A stretch of DNA of 64,000 bases. Source: Leucobacter musarum subsp. musarum. GTDB taxonomy: Bacteria; Actinomycetota; Actinomycetes; Actinomycetales; Microbacteriaceae. A program made the translations under genes and the position numbers. Positions 1-10,371 of this stretch are shown here, one piece after another. The stretch lies in NCBI RefSeq assembly GCF_001273845.1, contig NZ_JHBW01000068.1, positions 62,001 to 126,000 of the forward strand, written 5' to 3'. The first letter of the stretch is position 1; the number at the start of each line of letters is the position of its first letter. The notes under the pieces were generated by a model, which was not told the origin of the DNA, did not search any database, and was given only the letters and a program-made list of their open reading frames with translations.

Positions 1-1
1 C

Positions 2-2113
2 GCAGTGCGCCTCTTGAAAGCACTGTTTTTGGTCAAGTACGTCGACAGCTTCAAGGCCACAGCTCGCAACCTCACCGTCTTGGTCTACGACCGATTCGGT
101 ACAGATCTCATCCAGCTTGGCAAGGACGTCAACGAAGCCCTCAACGCACTCGAAGCGCAGACGTACATTCAGCGCAACGGCGACCTGTACGACTACCTGA
201 CGAACGAAGAGCAGAAGATCGAGCAGGAGATCAAGGATGTCGACATCGATAACTCGGAAGTCTCCGCGAAGCTTAACAAGCTTCTTTCAGAGTCGGTCGT
301 GAAGGCAACAAAGACCGTCGCGAAGAACGGTCAGAATTTCTCATTCGGGTACAAACTTGATGGCACCCCGTATGGCAAGCAGCACGAGCTGGCGCTGCAC
401 TTCACTAGCCCCGAGACTGAGTTCAGCCTGGACCAGATCAAAGCGCACAGCGCGGGCCTCGATGAACTGCGCGTTGTTCTCCATGCCGAAACGAATCGGA
501 TCCTCGCTGATCTTCGTTTGCTGCTGAAGACCGAGAAGTACGTCAAGCGTGCGCAGGGGTCGAGTCGCACCGCGATCGAAACCCGCATCCTCGGCGAGAA
601 GGGCACCCAGAACGCCGAGCGCGAGAAGGAGATCATCGAAAGGCTCCGCACCGCGGTCGGCAGCGCGACGCTGATCCACAACGCTGCAGTGATCGACGTT
701 ACCGCCAGCGATGCACAGACCCGAATCAACGACGGCTTCGCGAAGGTCATTGCGGCCACGTACACCAACCTGAACATGCTGGGCGGCAAGACTTTCAGCG
801 AGCAGAGTCTGAACGGACTGGTAAACCCAGCAGGCGGCATGTTCGACGAGAGTCTCAGCATCCTGGAAGTGCCCGCCGATGATGTGCTCGGGCACCTGGA
901 GATGCGTAGCAAGCGGCATGAGATGGTCACGATGAAGCAGCTCGTCGATAGGTACTCCGCCAAGCCTTTTGGTTGGGACCAGTGGTCAATCGCGGCGGTG
1001 GTTGCACACCTCGCCGGACAGTCGAAGATCGAACTGCAGCTCGACGGCAAAACGCTCGCCCGCACCGAGATCACCGGGACGCTGCGCAACACGCAGCGAT
1101 ACCCGAATCTCGTCGTCGCCCCACAACGGGTCTACGACCAGAAGATCGTAAACGCTTTCCGCAAGTTCGTCATCGAGTTCACCGACGACGGAAGCCTCAC
1201 GAAGGACACTGCCGAGCTTGGCCGTATCGGGAAGGAGCATCTCGATTCCAAGCTCGCCGAACTGAAAGCACTGAGGTCCGGTGCTGCCGCGTATCCGTTC
1301 ATCGATCAGTTGGACGAGCCAATCCGACTGCTGAGCGGACTGACGGCAAACAATGCAGACTGGTACCTGGAACATTTCAACGAGGCTGACACTACTGCGA
1401 ATGAGCTCCTTGATGCGAAGGACAACGCGATCGATCCGATCAAGGCATTCCTCAACGGCAACCAGCGCAGCATCTATGACGGGGCGACTAAGTTCATGCA
1501 GCTCAACCGTACGAACCTTGCGTTTCTTACGGCGAGCGTTTCGGACGGAGTCGAGACCGCACTCGAGGATCCACATATCTTCCGAGGCAACAGGACGACG
1601 CAGCTCGGAACGGCGATTGCCGCACTACAGGCGCAGCTGAACGGCATCGTTTCCATGGAACGAGACGCTGCCATCGGATCGATCAACGACTACTGGAAGC
1701 AGGTGCCGGTAAGCGCCGCTTTTGAGGCTGCGACCGAGGCCGCACGTGGGTCTGTGGCACGCAAGGCCGACGCTGCGCGGGCGCGAGTGCAGCAGGAGAC
1801 GCAGATCCCGGCGATCCGCAATCTCGCGGCGCAGTTCGCCGACACGACCTACCCGGCCATCCTGGACGAGCTGGAATCGACGCGACAGCCGCAGCCGGAC
1901 CCGGCCCCTTCAGCGGAACCCGGCGTTGAGCCGACATCGCACGGCACCGTCCCTCCGATGCAACCACTCAAACAGAGCATCTCTATCAAGAAACTCTCGC
2001 TTCCGATGGCCGGGGGACTGCTCGAAACCGAGGACGACATCGATACCTACCTCGACGAGCTCCGCTCGCTGCTCGTCAACACGATCCACAACAACAAGCG
2101 CATTACTCTCTAA
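2..2113 (+). CDS. brxC: BREX system P-loop protein BrxC, C-terminal part (5' end outside window)
   Basis: The reading frame is already open at the first bases, so this is the last ~703 residues of a protein that is usually about 1200 residues long. BrxC is the large ATPase-family component of type 1 BREX, which modifies host DNA and blocks phage replication. The N-terminal P-loop part is off the window. What is visible is a long, mostly helical, charged region with the YDYLTNEE...IEQEIKD stretch found in BrxC proteins. The C-terminus has a Pro-rich linker near 1890-1950. Family identity rests on this motif and on the genes that follow (pglX 9 bp downstream, then pglZ and brxL). The internal GTG at base 5 is not a real start. 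brxA and brxB should lie just upstream, outside the window. Confidence 0.85.
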   Translation, partial: AVRLLKALFLVKYVDSFKATARNLTVLVYDRFGTDLIQLGKDVNEALNALEAQTYIQRNGDLYDYLTNEEQKIEQEIKDVDIDNSEVSAKLNKLLSESVVKATKTVAKNGQNFSFGYKLDGTPYGKQHELALHFTSPETEFSLDQIKAHSAGLDELRVVLHAETNRILADLRLLLKTEKYVKRAQGSSRTAIETRILGEKGTQNAEREKEIIERLRTAVGSATLIHNAAVIDVTASDAQTRINDGFAKVIAATYTNLNMLGGKTFSEQSLNGLVNPAGGMFDESLSILEVPADDVLGHLEMRSKRHEMVTMKQLVDRYSAKPFGWDQWSIAAVVAHLAGQSKIELQLDGKTLARTEITGTLRNTQRYPNLVVAPQRVYDQKIVNAFRKFVIEFTDDGSLTKDTAELGRIGKEHLDSKLAELKALRSGAAAYPFIDQLDEPIRLLSGLTANNADWYLEHFNEADTTANELLDAKDNAIDPIKAFLNGNQRSIYDGATKFMQLNRTNLAFLTASVSDGVETALEDPHIFRGNRTTQLGTAIAALQAQLNGIVSMERDAAIGSINDYWKQVPVSAAFEAATEAARGSVARKADAARARVQQETQIPAIRNLAAQFADTTYPAILDELESTRQPQPDPAPSAEPGVEPTSHGTVPPMQPLKQSISIKKLSLPMAGGLLETEDDIDTYLDELRSLLVNTIHNNKRITL

Positions 2114-2122
2114 GGAACAGGC

Positions 2123-5100
2123 ATGGACACGAAACCCCTAGAGAGCTTCGCGAAAGCCGCACGCCGCGAACTGATCGCCGCGGTCTCGGCGCAGGCGTCG
2201 GCAGCGCTCGCCCTCGGATCCGTCGCACGGACTGAACGAGCGGAGACAGTGCGCCGACTCGAAACCGAGATAGCGGCGCACGGCCACGAGCACGTGATCG
2301 ACAAGGTGGCCTACACCTGGTTCAACCGACTCATAGCACTGCGATTCATGGATGCGAAGGGCTACACAGGCGCGGGGATCGTCTCGCCCGCGCAAGGCCA
2401 AGCACACGGACAGCCCGAGATCCTCGCCGATGCGAAGCGCGGAGACATCGATGCTGATGTCGTCACGAGCTCCGCTGCGAGGGGCGCCATTCTCGGCCTG
2501 CTCGATGGCACTCGCCGCAGCACCGATGCGGAAGGCGAAGCGTACGCGCTGCTACTCACCGAGTACTGCCGATATTGGCACAAGTCCATGCCATTCATGT
2601 TCGAGCGCGAAGGCGATTACACCGAGTTACTTGTTCCCGCGGGTCTGCTCGCCGACGGCGGCATCGTGGCCCGCGCCCGTAACGTGCTCACCGAAGACGT
2701 CTGTGACGACGTCGAGGTCATCGGCTGGCTCTACCAGTTCTACATCTCCGAAAGAAAGCAGGAAGTGTTCGACGGGTTTAGCGCTAAGGGCGACGATCGG
2801 AAGCTCGCGGGGGCGGCGGAGATCCCCGCGGCCACCCAACTCTTCACGCCGCACTGGATCGTCCGATACCTCGTCGAGAACGCCATTGGCCGGTTGTGGG
2901 TGCTCAATCACCCGTCTTCCAGACTGCTAGAGCACATGGACTATTTCATTGCACCCGTCGGTGACGAGATCGAGTTCTTGAAAATCTCGAGGCCAGAGGA
3001 ACTCACTGTTCTTGATCCCGCTTGCGGTTCAGGCCACATGCTCACGTACGCATTCGATTTGCTCTACGCGATCTACGAGGAGTCAGGCTATGCGCCCTCT
3101 GAGATCCCGAGCTTGATCCTGTCTCACAATCTCCGCGGTGCTGAGATCGATCCACGTGCGGGTGCGCTCGCTGCGTTTGCTCTCACAATGAAGGCGCGAG
3201 ACAAGGATCGTCGGTTCTTTGGCCGAGGTACGAAGGCGAAGATCTGCGTGATTGAGCCGGTTTCGTTCCGACCCGACGAACTCGACCATTTGGCAACGCT
3301 CGACAGTGGCGCGGATGTGCGGGAAACATTCTGGACCATTTTTGAAGAAGCCGACACCCGCGGATCGCTAGTTGGGGCACAGTCGGGCGTCACGTCCGAC
3401 ATGGTTGATCGGCTGCAGTCTACGACTGATGAAGCAGGCCTGCTATGGGGTCCAACTCTTGAGAAGGCTCAGACCGTCGTAATGCAAGCGGGATTCCTTG
3501 CGCAAAAGTTCGCTGCAGTCGTGGCAAACCCGCCATACATGGGCTCTGGCAATATGGGTGCGTCGCTGACAGAGTTTGTAAAGGCTGAATACCCGGAGTA
3601 CCGGCAGGATCTCTATGCTTGTTTTGTGCGGAGATCAATGGACTTTGCACATGAGCACGGCATCGTCGCAGCGGTGACTGGAGACACTTGGATGTTCCTG
3701 CAGTCGTTTGAGAAGCTGCGTACGGACCTAATTGCGAGAGCATCATTCGCGAGCATGGTTCACGTGCGGGACTCAGGTAACCTGCCATCCAAATTTGGAG
3801 CAAACTCGGCCTTCGTGCTTACAGTTGCCGGTGCTGCGCTATCGGAGGCCGTGTTCGTACGCACGTCGGTGACGGGAGTCGACGCAAAAGGTCGTCAGGT
3901 GCTTGAGGCCTTGCGGCTTCGCGAGAGCAGCTCGGCTTGGTTTGAATGTTCGACCAATGATCTTGCGAGGATTCCGGGCGCTCCTATCGCCTACTGGCTG
4001 CCTGAGCCTTTGAGAGATGGGTTCAGCGCGTACCCCGCTTTGAGCCGGTCAGTCCCGCCAAAGCAAGGCATCAAGACAGGCGACAATGATCGCTTCCTGC
4101 GTTACTGGTTCGAAGTTTCGAAGGCATCGATAGGTGATGGTTGCACTAGAGACTCCGCGGCGCAATCGTCGTTTAGATGGTTCCCTTGTCAGAAGGGCGG
4201 CCAGTTCCGGCGTTGGTATGGGAACGACGAGTATGTGGTCAATTGGGCACGCGACGGTGAAGAGATCAAGGGTTTCCGTGACCCCGTTACAGGTCGTCAG
4301 CGCTCAAGGCCACAGAATCTTGGCTGGCTTTTCAAGGGAGGAGTCACTTGGGGCACAATTTCGTCGGGCCCAAGCTCGTTTAGGTTGAGCCGACCTGGTG
4401 CTATATCGGAATCGAAGGGGGCAATAGCATACGCGGCGAGCCCTGCTTTGGCCGCGGCGGCTCTCGGATTCCTGAATTCCACGGTCAGTTCTGCGCTCCT
4501 GTCCGCGATATCGTCCACGATAGATTACGGCGAGGGTGCTATCGGCAAGTTGCCGTTCGATGTGAGTCTTGCTGACGGAGAGCTAGTGGATTTGGTTACC
4601 AATTGCGTCGAAATCTCCGAGACTGATTGGCAAATGACTGAGACGGCGCCTGGATTTCAAAAGAACGAGTTGGTGACTGCGTCCTTTAGATCGGAAAATC
4701 TGGCGGCAAGCGTCGCGGCGGCGCGGAATCAGGCGCTCAGGCGCACTAATGAACTGCGTTCGAGTGAGAGGCTCATTAACGGCTTGGTTGCGTCACACTA
4801 TCGGCTTGAAGGCGAAGTCGAGATTGATGTTCCATTGGAACGAATTGCTCTCAACGGAAATGACGCATTTCGGTTCGGACGAGATAAGGCACCTTCGGCT
4901 CTGGAAGCTCGCAGACACTACGAGATGATGGTTGATCTGGTCGCGTACTCGATTGGTTGCATGTTCGGTCGCTACAGCCTCGACGTGCCCGGTCTGATCC
5001 TCGCGGATCAGGGTTCAACGCTTCAGGACTATCGCGCCAAGATTTCATCGCCATCGTTCCGGCCGGATGCTGACAACGTGATCCCGTTCGTTGATGATGG

Positions 5101-5656
5101 GTGGTTCGAAGATGACATCGTCGAACGGTTCCGTGAGTTCCTGCGGACGGCGTTTGGTGCAGAACACTTCGAGGAGAACCTGCGCTTCGTGGAAGAGTCG
5201 TTGGGAGTGAAGACGATGCGCGACTACTTCATCACGAAGTCGGGCAAGTCGAAATTCTACGACGATCACGTCCAGCGATACAAGCAGCGACCGATTTACT
5301 GGATGTTCTCTAGCCCAAAGGGGGCGTTCAATGCACTGATCTACCTGCACCGCTACACCCCGTCGACGGCCTCGACGGTGCTCAACGAGTACCTGCGCGA
5401 GTATGAAGCGAAGCTTACGGTCGCCCTTCAACAGGCCGAAGTGGCTGCCGTCGGTGGCGGGTCAGTCAAGGATCAGAAGGAGGCCGATCGACTCCGTAGG
5501 GTGCTTGCCGAGCTGCGCGACTACGAGCATGACGTGCTCTACCCGATCGCAACTAAGCAGGTTGCGATCGATCTTGATGATGGCGTGAAAGTGAATTACC
5601 CGAAGTTGCGTCCAGCGGTGAAGAAGATCGCAGCGCTGGAGGCGAGCGGTGGGTGA
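2123..5656 (+). CDS. pglX: BREX-1 adenine-specific DNA methyltransferase PglX
   Basis: At 1177 residues this matches the usual size of BREX-1 PglX, the N6-adenine methyltransferase that marks host DNA and sets BREX specificity. SAM motif I DPACGSG begins at residue 298 and the catalytic NPPY motif at residue 469, in the order typical of gamma-class (type I/IIG-like) enzymes. The part after about residue 560 would hold the target-recognition region. The C-terminus has the charged helical end seen in the family. The ATG has AAGGAA just upstream, overlapping the brxC stop, so the two are probably co-translated. Base composition drops noticeably in the middle third (about 3.0-5.0 kb), as expected for a recombining specificity region. 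The identity is well supported by motifs plus operon. Confidence 0.93.
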   Translation: MDTKPLESFAKAARRELIAAVSAQASAALALGSVARTERAETVRRLETEIAAHGHEHVIDKVAYTWFNRLIALRFMDAKGYTGAGIVSPAQGQAHGQPEILADAKRGDIDADVVTSSAARGAILGLLDGTRRSTDAEGEAYALLLTEYCRYWHKSMPFMFEREGDYTELLVPAGLLADGGIVARARNVLTEDVCDDVEVIGWLYQFYISERKQEVFDGFSAKGDDRKLAGAAEIPAATQLFTPHWIVRYLVENAIGRLWVLNHPSSRLLEHMDYFIAPVGDEIEFLKISRPEELTVLDPACGSGHMLTYAFDLLYAIYEESGYAPSEIPSLILSHNLRGAEIDPRAGALAAFALTMKARDKDRRFFGRGTKAKICVIEPVSFRPDELDHLATLDSGADVRETFWTIFEEADTRGSLVGAQSGVTSDMVDRLQSTTDEAGLLWGPTLEKAQTVVMQAGFLAQKFAAVVANPPYMGSGNMGASLTEFVKAEYPEYRQDLYACFVRRSMDFAHEHGIVAAVTGDTWMFLQSFEKLRTDLIARASFASMVHVRDSGNLPSKFGANSAFVLTVAGAALSEAVFVRTSVTGVDAKGRQVLEALRLRESSSAWFECSTNDLARIPGAPIAYWLPEPLRDGFSAYPALSRSVPPKQGIKTGDNDRFLRYWFEVSKASIGDGCTRDSAAQSSFRWFPCQKGGQFRRWYGNDEYVVNWARDGEEIKGFRDPVTGRQRSRPQNLGWLFKGGVTWGTISSGPSSFRLSRPGAISESKGAIAYAASPALAAAALGFLNSTVSSALLSAISSTIDYGEGAIGKLPFDVSLADGELVDLVTNCVEISETDWQMTETAPGFQKNELVTASFRSENLAASVAAARNQALRRTNELRSSERLINGLVASHYRLEGEVEIDVPLERIALNGNDAFRFGRDKAPSALEARRHYEMMVDLVAYSIGCMFGRYSLDVPGLILADQGSTLQDYRAKISSPSFRPDADNVIPFVDDGWFEDDIVERFREFLRTAFGAEHFEENLRFVEESLGVKTMRDYFITKSGKSKFYDDHVQRYKQRPIYWMFSSPKGAFNALIYLHRYTPSTASTVLNEYLREYEAKLTVALQQAEVAAVGGGSVKDQKEADRLRRVLAELRDYEHDVLYPIATKQVAIDLDDGVKVNYPKLRPAVKKIAALEASGG

Positions 5657-5737
5657 CTGTGAGCGCGCCCAGACGAAACGGCCGGAGAACGTCACAGACC
5701 GTGAAGTCGGTATTGGCCGTGACGACGAGGACGACGA

Positions 5738-8242
5738 ATGAGCAAGACGCCAACCATTGCTGATCACCTCGCGGATCGTTTCGAAGGCGCGCGCATCGTT
5801 GTATGGCACGACGCTGACGGCAGTTATACTGACGAGCTCGAAGGTCAGTTGCCCGTCGGGGTCAGGGTGCTGTGCGTTGCCGGCAACGAGTTCGCCGTCA
5901 AACATCGAATCTTGCGCGAGGACAAGGTGTCGAAGTTCCTGATCTATCGCACCGGCAGCGTGCCCGAGGGCGTGGGGAACTGGCTGCTGGACATTGAGCT
6001 CGCGAACGGCCCGATCTTCACCGCAGACCGCAGCGCGCTTATGGTGGCTACCCTCGGCCTGACTGGACCGGGTGCCGTCGAGCTCGTTGCGCAGCATTCC
6101 AGGTTCTTCGGGGACAGCAGGTTGGTGTCAAGGTTCCGCGCACTGCTCTCGCCTGGAGATGACCCGACTGTCGTACGTGCGAAGATGTGCGCGGCGTTGC
6201 TAGGGCAGAAGGAGCACAGCTTCTCCGAGCTCACCCGCACGCTACTGATCCAGTACGCAGACGGTAGCGCTGCCGGGATCGATGCCCTTCGGAAGCACGA
6301 GCTTGCTGACTTCCATTGGGGCGGCGCCGAGCACATCTACGGTTATGCAACGGAGGCCCCGACTATCGCGGGCTTCGCTCTTTGGATGTTCCAGCGCGCT
6401 GCCGAGGGCTTTGACACCGCCTCCTCGAACAAGGCACGAAATCTTGCCATCGACTTCCGCAGCTTCCGTGATTCCAAGCGGAGCGCGCCCGCGATGAAGG
6501 TACTTGCGCGAAAGATTGAAGACGACCTCAGCTACAAGGACGTCACTACGCAGCTGCCCTGGGAGACGCTCCAAGACTCAGATGTCTTCGAGGCATCCGA
6601 GCGTGAAGTTATCCACCGTCTCGTCGAGAGCATCGTGTCGCAGAGGATGTCGACGCGAGACGTCCTCGACACGATCAGCGCGCGACGCCGCGAAAGTTTC
6701 TGGTCCGACGACTACGCGACGCTATACGACGGACTGAGCGCCGCGGCAGAGTTGATCCCTGCGATCCGAACCGCGAAACTCGAGGTCGCATCCTTTGACG
6801 ACGGGCTGACGCGGTATCGCGATGAGTGGTTTCGCATCGATCAGCTCTACCGACTGTTCACCCATGCTTACCTGACCGCGGAGTTCAAACAGCCGCTCGA
6901 AGCGTTGGGTGACCTTGTGGAGAACGCGTACGTTACCGACTTCCTGGCGAAGCTCGGCGCGAGCTGGCAGGCGCAGGTCGACGGGGTCGAGCGTTGGCGC
7001 GCTATGAACGTCCCTGCGCAATCATTGTTCTACGAGCACTACGTAGCCAAGGTCCTTAAAGGTCGTAAGAAGGCAGTCGTCGTCGTCTCGGATGCTCTGC
7101 GTTACGAGGTCGCTGAAGAGCTCACTTCGAGCATCCGTGGTGAGAACAAGTTCGAGGCCAAGATCGAAGCGATGCTGGGCGTGCTTCCGAGCTATACGCA
7201 GTTGGGAATGGCGTCTCTGCTGCCGAACCAGACGCTGGCACATTCGCCAAACGGCGATCCCGTGTTCGTCGACGGGCAGAAGTCAGACGGCACTGCGAAC
7301 CGGACGAAGATTCTTGGCTCTGTTGGCGGAGCAGCGATCCAGGCTAAGACCTTCATCGAGATGAAGCCGGGCGAGCGCCGAGATCTGTACGCATCCCACC
7401 AGGTGCTCTACGTCTACCACGACACGATCGACGCCACCGGTGACAAGGCGGTGTCGGAGCATCGCACATTCGCTGCCGCAGCGGACGCGATCCGCGAGCT
7501 GCTCGACATCATCAAGAAGCTCGCGAGCGCGAACGCGACGAATATCTTCGTGACCGCAGACCACGGCTTCTTGTACCAGCGGTCGAAGCTGGCGCCACAG
7601 TTCAACCTCACCGTGAAGCCGCAGGGTGAGAAGATCGTGGCTGAGAAGCGACGCTACGTGCTCGGACGAGGTCTGAAACAAGATCCAGCATTGCGCACAT
7701 TCCAGCCGGAGCAGATCGGGCTTTCGAGCGACCTAGAGGTGCAGATTCCGAACTCGATTCAGCGCATCGTGCAGCCCGGTGCCGGGTTCCAGTTCGTGCA
7801 TGGGGGAGCGTCACTGCAGGAGATCGTCGTGCCCGTCATCTCAATCAACAAGGGTCGCAGCGACACAGTCGAGTCCGTCAACGTTGATATCCATCCGGAG
7901 TCTGACAAGATCACGACCGGGCAGGTCGTGGTGAAGCTGTACCAGTCGACCAAGGTGGAGCCGAACCGGCCCGCGCGGCGGCTGCGCGCTGGGCTCTACT
8001 TCGGGGAGCAGCTGATTTCGAACGAGCAGGAGATGACTTTCGACTCGGACAGCGCGGAAGGACGCGACCGGTTCCAACGTGTGACGCTCTTGCTGAGTAA
8101 GGACGCCGACAGCGCAAATAACCAGAGTGTTGAGTTCCGGCTGTCGGAACCGATCGAAGGAACCGACCAGTGGAAGAAGTATCGAGGTGTGCCGTACACG
8201 GTGAAGCGCGCCTTCGCGAGTGACGACGGATGGGATTTCTGA
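5738..8242 (+). CDS. pglZ: BREX-1 PglZ alkaline-phosphatase-fold protein
   Basis: 834 residues, a normal size for BREX-1 PglZ. The C-terminal half carries the alkaline-phosphatase-superfamily core: VVVVSDALRYEV with metal-ligand Asp452, and TADHGF with Asp608/His609. PglZ is required for BREX host methylation and phage exclusion and belongs to the metal-dependent phosphatase/nuclease fold. The N-terminal half is the family-specific region without recognisable catalytic motifs. The gene follows pglX after an 81-bp gap that holds no convincing gene. The ATG is preceded by a purine-rich GAGGA about 8 bp upstream. The 3' end overlaps brxL. The metal-binding residues look intact, so the protein is probably active. 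Confidence 0.92.
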   Translation: MSKTPTIADHLADRFEGARIVVWHDADGSYTDELEGQLPVGVRVLCVAGNEFAVKHRILREDKVSKFLIYRTGSVPEGVGNWLLDIELANGPIFTADRSALMVATLGLTGPGAVELVAQHSRFFGDSRLVSRFRALLSPGDDPTVVRAKMCAALLGQKEHSFSELTRTLLIQYADGSAAGIDALRKHELADFHWGGAEHIYGYATEAPTIAGFALWMFQRAAEGFDTASSNKARNLAIDFRSFRDSKRSAPAMKVLARKIEDDLSYKDVTTQLPWETLQDSDVFEASEREVIHRLVESIVSQRMSTRDVLDTISARRRESFWSDDYATLYDGLSAAAELIPAIRTAKLEVASFDDGLTRYRDEWFRIDQLYRLFTHAYLTAEFKQPLEALGDLVENAYVTDFLAKLGASWQAQVDGVERWRAMNVPAQSLFYEHYVAKVLKGRKKAVVVVSDALRYEVAEELTSSIRGENKFEAKIEAMLGVLPSYTQLGMASLLPNQTLAHSPNGDPVFVDGQKSDGTANRTKILGSVGGAAIQAKTFIEMKPGERRDLYASHQVLYVYHDTIDATGDKAVSEHRTFAAAADAIRELLDIIKKLASANATNIFVTADHGFLYQRSKLAPQFNLTVKPQGEKIVAEKRRYVLGRGLKQDPALRTFQPEQIGLSSDLEVQIPNSIQRIVQPGAGFQFVHGGASLQEIVVPVISINKGRSDTVESVNVDIHPESDKITTGQVVVKLYQSTKVEPNRPARRLRAGLYFGEQLISNEQEMTFDSDSAEGRDRFQRVTLLLSKDADSANNQSVEFRLSEPIEGTDQWKKYRGVPYTVKRAFASDDGWDF

Positions 8243-10371
8243 TGAGCGACGACATCGACCTGACCGCAGCCCTGCCTCTAGCGGACGCGGCCGATAGCGA
8301 GGTCACGCAGGAGATCGTCCCGGAGAGTGAACTCGACCGGAAGATCAACGAGCATTTCGCTGGCGCCGTTGTTCGCAAGGATCTCGTCAAGGCTGTCAAA
8401 GGCAACGCGATCGTGCCGTCGTACGTGCTGGAATACTTGCTCGGGCAATACGCGGCATCCGACGACGAGGCGACGATCCAAGCGGGCATCGATAAGGTGC
8501 GGAGCATCCTCGCCCAGCACTACGTGCATCGCAACGAGTCGGAACTGGTCAAGTCGAAGATCCGTGAGAAGGGTCGATTCCGGATTATCGACAAGGTCAG
8601 CGTCACGCTGAACGAGAAGGACGACGTCTACCAGGCGTCGTTCGCGAACCTCGGCATCAGCGGTGTGATCGTCGAGGCGAGTACCGTCAACGCGAATCAG
8701 AAGCTCTTGGTTGGTGGGGTGTGGGGCCTCTGCGACATCGAGTACTCCCACAACGAAGATGCCCGTGTCGTGCCGTGGATTCTCGGGAGCCTGAAGCCTA
8801 TCCAGATGTCGAACTTCGACTACCAGGGCTACCTCGAGTCCCGTGCGAAGTTCACCACCGACGAGTGGATCGACTTGCTCATCCAGTCGATCGGCTTCAA
8901 CCCTGAGACGTTCGGGCGACGTGCCAAGCTGCTGCAGCTCATCCGTCTGATCCCTTTCGTCGAGCGGAACTACAACCTCGTTGAGCTCGGTCCGAAGGGC
9001 ACCGGCAAATCGCACATCTACTCGGAGTTCTCGCCACACGGCATGCTGATCTCCGGCGGCGAGGTCACCGTACCCAAGCTGTTCGTCAACAACGCCAACG
9101 GTCGCCTCGGCCTTGTCGGGTACTGGGACGTCGTGGCCTTTGACGAGTTCGCGGGCAAGAAGAAGCGCACCGATAAGGCGCTCGTCGACATCATGAAGAA
9201 CTACATGGCCAACAAGTCGTTCTCTCGTGGCGTCGAGACGCTGGGCGCCGAAGCATCGATGGTGTTCGTCGGCAACACGTCACACACGGTGCCCTACATG
9301 CTTAAGCACTCCGACCTGTTCGACGAGCTGCCTGAGAGCTACCACGACTCGGCGTTCCTCGATCGGTTGCACTTCTACATCCCGGGATGGGAAGTCGACA
9401 CGATCCGCAGCGAGATGTTCTCGAACGGCTACGGGTTCGTCGTCGATTACATCGCGGAAGTGCTCAAGTCGATGCGGAACTTGGACTACTCCGATAGGTA
9501 CCAGCAGTACTTCACGCTCGGCTCGGATATCTCGACCCGAGATCGCGACGGCATCCACAAGACCTTCTCGGGTCTCATGAAGTTGCTCTACCCGCATGAG
9601 CAGGCAACGCCTGAAGAGATCGAGGAGATACTGCGCTTCGCGATCGAGGGACGAAAGCGCGTCAAGGACCAGATCCTCCGGATCGACGACACGATGGCCG
9701 TCGTGAACTTTGGGTATATGTCGCTAGCCTCGGGATGGACCGCTGTCACGACGCTGGAAGAGGAAGAGTACCCGTCGCACTACTATCGTGGTCGGCCTGT
9801 TGTCGCTGGTGTTGAGCCCCCGGCAGAGGCTCCCGCGGTCGTGCCCGACCGCGGGACGTCACCGGAGTCGATACCAGTGGAGCTGTTCCAGGGGCAGCGT
9901 GACTTCGTCGAGAACCAGCGAGGCGTCTCCTATGAGAACCTGTTGATGCCTTACCTGCAAGGTGCGGCCGAGATCGAGTTCCATGATCCGTACATCCGCC
10001 AACCTCACCAGGGTCGCAACCTCGTGGAGCTGCTGGCTCTGATTGCTGCGGCGAAAGACCCCGCGGACGAAGTCACGTTCAAACTCTTCACCCTGCTCGA
10101 AGATGACGCGGAGTACCAGAAGCGCCAACTTCAGATGCTCAGTGAGATCGTGAACGGCGCAGCGCAGCAGGGTATCAAGGTCGACGTTGGGAAAGACCCC
10201 GGCGGACACGATAGATGGATCCGTACCGGCACTGGTTGGCGGATCAACCTCGGCCGCGGACTCGACATCTTCCAGAAGTCCGACGGCGGCTGGTTCGACT
10301 TTGGGACGACGCGGCAGGAGTTCCGCCAGGTGAAAGCCTTCGGTGTGACCTACATTCGCACGGACAGTTGA
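8242..10371 (+). CDS. brxL: BREX protein BrxL, AAA+ core with MITD1-like C-terminal domain instead of a Lon protease domain
   Basis: BrxL is the AAA+ effector of type 1 BREX. Walker A GPKGTGKS lies at residues 250-257 and a Walker-B-like VAFDEFAG follows about 40 residues later. The core ends in a PSHYYRG segment near residue 510. The usual C-terminal Lon-type Ser/Lys protease domain was not found. Instead, residues ~555-709 read like the phospholipase-D-like C-terminal domain of eukaryotic MITD1 (MIT_C): DPYIR at 582-586, then HDRWIR at 656 and GRGLDIFQ at 671-678. I chose the ATG at 8242, which shares TGATG with the pglZ stop. An in-frame ATG at 8230 would add four residues. Last gene of the operon; no T-rich terminator was seen after it. 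Confidence 0.88.
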   Translation: MSDDIDLTAALPLADAADSEVTQEIVPESELDRKINEHFAGAVVRKDLVKAVKGNAIVPSYVLEYLLGQYAASDDEATIQAGIDKVRSILAQHYVHRNESELVKSKIREKGRFRIIDKVSVTLNEKDDVYQASFANLGISGVIVEASTVNANQKLLVGGVWGLCDIEYSHNEDARVVPWILGSLKPIQMSNFDYQGYLESRAKFTTDEWIDLLIQSIGFNPETFGRRAKLLQLIRLIPFVERNYNLVELGPKGTGKSHIYSEFSPHGMLISGGEVTVPKLFVNNANGRLGLVGYWDVVAFDEFAGKKKRTDKALVDIMKNYMANKSFSRGVETLGAEASMVFVGNTSHTVPYMLKHSDLFDELPESYHDSAFLDRLHFYIPGWEVDTIRSEMFSNGYGFVVDYIAEVLKSMRNLDYSDRYQQYFTLGSDISTRDRDGIHKTFSGLMKLLYPHEQATPEEIEEILRFAIEGRKRVKDQILRIDDTMAVVNFGYMSLASGWTAVTTLEEEEYPSHYYRGRPVVAGVEPPAEAPAVVPDRGTSPESIPVELFQGQRDFVENQRGVSYENLLMPYLQGAAEIEFHDPYIRQPHQGRNLVELLALIAAAKDPADEVTFKLFTLLEDDAEYQKRQLQMLSEIVNGAAQQGIKVDVGKDPGGHDRWIRTGTGWRINLGRGLDIFQKSDGGWFDFGTTRQEFRQVKAFGVTYIRTDS

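Noticed and set aside
9680-10371. Lon protease domain expected in BrxL
   Set aside because: No PKDGPSAG-type Ser motif or catalytic Lys region; motifs point to a MITD1-like domain instead.
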